Below are positions 59,301 to 64,000 of a DNA stretch of 64,000 nucleotides, in pieces. The position numbers and the translations under genes were made by a program. Location: positions 19,128,497 through 19,192,496 of the forward strand of contig NC_039506.1 in assembly GCF_003672135.1 (NCBI RefSeq), written 5' to 3'. Positions within the stretch are counted from its first letter, which is position 1, and each line of letters opens with the position of its first letter. Origin of the DNA: Ooceraea biroi (Eukaryota; Arthropoda; Insecta; Hymenoptera; Formicidae). The notes below the pieces were generated by a model that saw only the letters and a list, made by a program, of their open reading frames with translations, was not told where the DNA came from and made no database searches.

Positions 59301-62300
59301 AGTATTAAATTTGTGCGGTGTTGCTGATGTGACTGATCGAAATCGCGAAACTACAGGCAAAGATCCACCTCGCGCGGCAAGCCACCCTTGGATTCCGAGA
59401 TAGCGCACGGCAAGGGCAAGGGGAAAGGACGGAGGAGCAAAGTCAAGGAGAGATGGCCGTTCATCGAGGGACTGACGGTGGACGAGCTGGCACGCTATCG
59501 GAGAAGGCGCGTGCAGGATCAGCCGAAGGACAATCTCCAGCCCCACCCGGAGTCGGCGGTCCGGGATCCCGCGTCTGAGTATCGGCGCGCCTTCGGCGTC
59601 ACGAGCATCGAGGAACTTTCTAAGGTATTTATAAGGTATAACTTTATCCCTCTTACAAAAATCTCTCATCGATATTGTGATTTTTTCGGTTTATTGCGTT
59701 TTTTTATTTATGATTTAAGTAAATTAGAAATAATAACAATTTGCAAGTAGCACGTGAAACGGATTTATTGTTGTTCTGATGAAAGCATATTTAAATAAAT
59801 AATTTTATAAAGTAATTTCTTTATTATTATATAATTATTTAGTGATTTCTTTATTATATTATACTCAATTAGGGTTTAAGATTTCTTTAGAATAATTTTT
59901 GTGTTTTTGTAATAGGAAAATGTTCGGCCAATAAAAGATCGGAAACCTGAGGACTATTTACTCGTAGAAGGGATCGTCGAGGATGCACAATCTCCATATC
60001 TCACAGATCTTGCGCAGGGTGAAGCGATCGAGGATCAATCCGCGAAGGAGGACGTTCCCTCTCAACTCGTCGATGGAAACGAAGCGATGGAGACAAAGAC
60101 GGACGTTCCGCAGTTCGAGACCTCGTTTGGACGTCCGCCACTTATTAGAAGGTATAAATATCGCGACAAATGAGGCAGTTTACGATTAACATAAATTATA
60201 ACGCAGTTCATAACGTAGTTCATAATTGTTATTATAGGGTATATTAATTACACGATTGCAACAAATCTAGTAAAATACATCGTAAAGTGAAATACAGCGC
60301 TACGCAGTAATAAAAACGCCCATTGCATTGATGTTTAATCTTAATTTGGCCATTCGTTTAGGCAATTTCGCGGAGCCTATCAATCTTTTCCCGTCTAGAA
60401 TCTGTAAGCGCAGGACATCAAATCAAAACTGTTCCGGGACACGCGAGATCGCAAATATCAAGGAAGTATAAAACTAGCTATCGTGCCATTCTAACGTGAC
60501 TGCCATGCACCGAATTGGAACTGACTCTCTACTTTTCTTTGCTTTTTCTTTATTCCTTATGACATCTAATGAGCGATACGAGTCTATATTTTCAAGCTTC
60601 ACATTTAGGTAAACGGCAGATTGAGACCTAGTTGAAATCAGTGTACGCCGAGCAGTGACACAAATACGAGAACATATTCTTTCTACGTTTTTTCCACAAA
60701 ATAAATAAGTATCGAATATTTTGCATAAAACAGTTTAAAATTAATTAATAAATTCATAAAACGCAAGGATCGACAAAATCATAGAAGAAACAAGTGAGAC
60801 AATATCGATAGTGAGGATTATTGAAATTATTCATTGATATTTCTCAACTTTTTATTAATTTGATATTGACGACTTATCAGTCGTTATCACGCTGCGCAAA
60901 GGGGCACCAGCTTAAAGTGCGACGGGGATTTCTACACCGACACGGAAACGTACTCGGCCTACGTGCCTTACGAGGGTCAGCATCGAGCGGAGCTCGCGCG
61001 TCGCCCTACGTCCTTGAAGATGGAGGGCGATCTCGACACCATGACAGAGAAATGCGAGAAGTTTATCGAGTGGCTTAACGTCAGCCGACCGGAGCTCATG
61101 CGTGTACCCACGCACCTGAAGATGGAGGGTGAACTGGAAACGGCGACGGAGAATCAGGACAAGTACGTTCCCTTCGTGGGCGCGCGAAGGCCGGAACTGT
61201 TGAGGCGAGGCACAAACCTGAAGCTCGAGGGCGATATCTATTTTGTGCCGGAATACACCGAGGTGTTCAAGGATTACAGTGTCAAAGGTAATAACGTCGG
61301 ATTAAATTGAGAATCATTGCAAGTCATCATTAAATCATGACATAAAATTAAGTTAAGAAAATTAAGAATTAAGAAGATGTTAAATATACTATTTAATAAA
61401 TTAGATGTTAGACACGCGCGTTAATTGATAATAAATACTTTCTTGATTTATTAAGAAATTATTTTATAAAACAAATTATGTAGTAGTGTAGTTTAGAATA
61501 ATTAGTTATTTATTATATTTCCGTCGGGATGTGTGTTACAGACAAATTGCAATCGATGAGGCCACAAACGCATTTAAAAGCTGGCGGAGAGTTCTTTCAA
61601 GATACAGAAAGCACCGAGCACTTTGCTCATCCTCGAGTTAAACAGATGCAAGAAACGGCTGAAGAGTTTAAAGACGATGAGGATAACGAGGAAGAAAAGA
61701 GGTGGAAGAGAGAAGAAGAGGAGAAGCAGAAGAAGGATGAAGAAATGAAAATGTTAGTGTTAAAGTTGGAAGATCTAAATGGCCGGCCGCTTGAAATTCC
61801 GGAATATCGTGATGCATATAAGGTATTTCCAAGTTATCTTTTCATGATTATAGTTATCTATTTCGAAAAAGAAAGATGTTGAAATATGTGACAAATTTGC
61901 ATTTGATTATTATTAAATTATAATAAGTAAATAATATTATAAGTAGTATAATTATCATTGAATTATCATGGTTCAAAATTATTTTGAAACCACGTAAAGC
62001 TACTTTGAAAAGAAAATTAAGAAATATAAAAATTAAAAAATAGAAGTTAATAAAAATATTAAAAAATCTTAATGCTTGAAAGAAACTTGACAAAATTAAA
62101 GAGCAAAAATGTTCCTTTCTTTAAATTTAATATCATATGCAGAATCGATTGAGATTTGCGATCATAATTTGCAATTAATTTTTAAGAACTTTTCACGCGA
62201 GCGGCCGAAGATCGTGAAGCCGGACGACGAGATTGGTCGCGCTGACGGTTCGAAAGTGACCTCCCCATCGCGCTCCAAGTTCTCCATGAAGATCGATCAG

Positions 62301-63605
62301 GATCCTGAATATCAGTCCAAGTATCTCCGCGAAGATTATCCACGGGACCGTCCCATCTATCGCAAACCGCCACTGATGCTACGACCGACGGGCATCTCGT
62401 CTTCCGGTCGCAGTAGCACGTGTTTTGCTAGGCCGACACATCAGGAATGCCGCGCGTTCGAGTACGAACCCACCAGCGAGGTGCGATCGCAGTACGTTCC
62501 TTACGGATACGTGCCAAGAGTCGAAACGCTGAAGATGCCGGCGAATCTGCGGCTGGAGGGTAATTACGAGCTTCAGCCGGAATACAGGAATGCCTATTGC
62601 GCGAGGTACGATCGCCAGAGCTGCGATAAACCTAGAACGATGTATGGCAGGAGCGACCGCAGTCCGAGCGCGTCTAGGAGACGGGATAAGTACTGGTTGA
62701 GTGATACTAATGTTGGTCAGTGCGACAGGATGGCTGTTGCTCAGGATTTGGACGCGTTTCGCGTGTTGGATACGCGATTTCACGACGACAACGTCACTGG
62801 CAAGCCGCCGCCGGCCAGCAGAAGGTACATTTGAAATTATTTATGTATGTTTGAAAAAAAGAGGAAATTTGTGAATCACGATTCAGTATTATCCAGCAAA
62901 CCGTGAAATCACTTTAAGATTGAGTATGTTTGTCTTTGATTGAAGTACAAAAATTTGGAACTTTGAAAAACAAAAACTTTGGAAAACTTGCAAATTTTCC
63001 ACTTTCTCATTTTTCTATCTTCAATTTCCATCTTCCAAAATGAAGACTTTTCGCTTGAAAATCCCCGCAATTTTCAGAAATTTCAGGTTTCAAAAACGTG
63101 AAACTTGAAGATCTTGCGCTCCTTTATTTCAAAGTAAATTCTTTTGTCCTAAGATTCTATGATTTTCAGAAGTTCCAGACACTCACAAATCACGGTGGCG
63201 CCGAGGCCGACGCAGTTGGAACTCGCGGACCGTGCGGTCATGAGAACGCGATCACCCAGCCCAACGTATCGTTTACACGTATGTGACGTCGACAACGAGC
63301 CGCGTGGTTTCGGCCGGCAGTCTTCCGGGAGGATCCGCAGTCCCTCGGCCGATCGTACGATTCACGATAACGTCGCCAGACCGTACTCGCCCAGCTTCGG
63401 CAGGACCAAGCAGGATTGTCGTCGCGGCGACAGTCAGCCGTTTGTCGTCCTAGCCGACGCCTCGAAGGATGCGTCGTGCAGAAGCGAAATGCGCAGAAGG
63501 CGCACCGACAGGAATGTCGACGTCACGGTACCAATTTCCAGAGGAAGACCGAGAACACCGACCAGGTGGATGCCACCGTGGTACGACAACACCAATACGA
63601 TTTAG
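56393..63605 (+). CDS. Stabiliser of axonemal microtubules (SAXO/FAM154-like)
   Basis: Exons 56393-56427, 59357-59624, 59916-60151, 60902-61287, 61542-61822, 62187-62824 and 63170-63605 give 759 aa. SAXO proteins bind and stabilise axonemal or centriolar microtubules through repeated Mn motifs. Such repeats are visible from about residue 175 to 340: RRGTSLKCDGDFYTDTETY, RRPTSLKMEGDLDTMTE, VPTHLKMEGELETATE, RRGTNLKLEGDIYFVPEY, RPQTHLKAGGEFFQDTE, and a sixth near residue 515, MPANLRLEGNYELQPEYRNAY. A highly charged, probably helical segment (EEEKRWKREEEEKQKKDEE) lies near 362-380, and DAYK|NFSRERPKIVKPDDEIGR crosses an exon border. The C-terminal 150 aa are Arg/Ser-rich with no domain. The first exon (MGEGKSDRPGK) is inferred only from phase (2+1 nt), Kozak fit, CpG promoter and basic composition matching the next exon; exons 2-7 are firm. 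Expression in sperm or sensory cilia is expected from the family. Confidence 0.85.
57791..57822. repeat. Perfect 14-bp hairpin with GGGG loop
   Basis: CAGATTACAGACGT, a GGGG loop, and ACGTCTGTAATCTG form a perfect stem. It lies about 165 bp beyond the 3' end of the tRNA gene. Function unknown. Confidence 0.8.
57977..57984 (-). terminator. RNA polymerase III terminator of tRNA-Leu
   Basis: Eight consecutive T residues on the minus strand begin two bases after the discriminator base of the tRNA gene. Confidence 0.85.
57986..58067 (-). tRNA. tRNA-Leu (anticodon AAG)
   Basis: The minus strand reads GGTAGCGTGGCCGAGCGGTC at the 5' end and GGGTTCGAATCCCACCGCTG near the 3' end. The acceptor stem GGTAGCG pairs with CGCTGCC. 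The anticodon arm CTGGT-TTAAGGC-ACCAG places AAG at 34-36 (read as IAG in the mature tRNA, decoding CUU/CUC/CUA). The long variable arm GTCTCTTCGGAGGC is of class II type, as expected for Leu. A box and B box are canonical and no intron is present. It lies antisense in intron 1 of the SAXO-like gene. Confidence 0.97.
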
Positions 63606-64000
63606 CTGAGGTTTTGAGCAATGTGAGATCTTGCCTTGCGAAAACGTTTATTGTAAAACTTGCTGCCTGAAATCTTTTACGGTAAACGTGAAAGTAATGA
63701 ACACTGCCTGCGTAATTTTAAATACTTTGAGAGCAATTGATTAGAGCGGTTCTTGGATTTTTGTGTACGTACAATATTGCATCGTATCGTGACAAAGAAA
63801 TGCAGGGAACGAATAGATCCGATGATCTATGTCAGACCTGAGATATTTAAGGTATATTTATTCAGGTATTTTTCTCTTAACGCACAATAAGAAGCAGAAA
63901 AATAAGTAGTCGTAAACAGTGGAAGAAAACATCGATGTATCTCTCTTCGACTCCAAGAATATAAAATAAGTTATAACTGAAGCTATTTAAAAAACGCATT
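63606..64000 (+). other. 3' flank or 3' UTR of the SAXO-like gene
   Basis: AT-rich sequence after the TAG stop. No canonical AATAAA is seen; AAAATAAG near 63899 and 63964 could be variant signals. No other gene appears before the window ends. Confidence 0.5.

Larger units (their letters stand above)
56428..59356 (+). other. Intron 1 of the SAXO-like gene (inferred)
   Basis: The 2.9-kb interval runs from AAAAG|GTAACG to CTACAG|GCAAAG. It contains the tRNA-Leu gene antisense, and a strong hairpin. Other frames (for example 58795-59154) show no domain. Confidence 0.6.

Overview
The window is nuclear DNA of an insect. The inference of Hymenoptera, perhaps an ant, rests on the spliced gene structures, the fly/vertebrate-type orthologues, the abundance of mariner/Tc1 elements and small inverted-repeat elements, and the AT-rich sequence with islands of high CpG; none of this proves the order. 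Nothing bacterial, viral or CRISPR-like was seen.

Layout. From 1 to 23 kb I find no protein-coding gene that I can support. A TATA box with a candidate untranslated first exon (about 8.45 to 7.96 kb, minus strand) suggests that a gene starts here and runs leftwards out of the window. The rest of this part is a landscape of non-autonomous elements: TTAA-flanked MITEs sharing a CACCGGTG palindrome, a 1.2-kb inverted-repeat element, a GTTATAT-rich element, a tRNA-derived SINE-like copy, two foldbacks and one decayed mariner.

Four genes follow. (1) DTWD1 (23.0-24.3 kb, +, 4 exons, 302 aa), a tRNA-uridine aminocarboxypropyltransferase. (2) UBALD (25.5-40.2 kb, +, 4 exons, 145 aa), whose two ~7-kb introns hold a Tc1 element with a single in-frame stop, a 50-bp minisatellite, two mariner copies, a MITE and a short retro-inserted element. 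(3) PIKfyve/fab1 (52.8-42.8 kb, -, 14 coding exons, 2034 aa), the FYVE-type phosphoinositide kinase, convergent with UBALD, with a mariner copy inside one intron. (4) A SAXO-like gene (56.4-63.6 kb, +, 7 exons, 759 aa), a stabiliser of axonemal microtubules, with a tRNA-Leu(AAG) gene antisense in its first intron. The exon phases of all four models add up to whole codon numbers without internal stops.

Between PIKfyve and the SAXO-like gene lies a 1.1-kb foldback element with a 9-bp direct repeat at its ends. Both arms carry the start of a THAP-type zinc finger, which points to the P-element superfamily. Its spacer holds a second insertion, flanked by 24-bp direct repeats, containing a hammerhead-ribozyme-like core. 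The genes are ordinary housekeeping or ciliary genes and do not form one pathway. The unusual content lies in the mobile elements: two mariner copies that share the same inactivating lesions, and the THAP foldback with its nested insertion.
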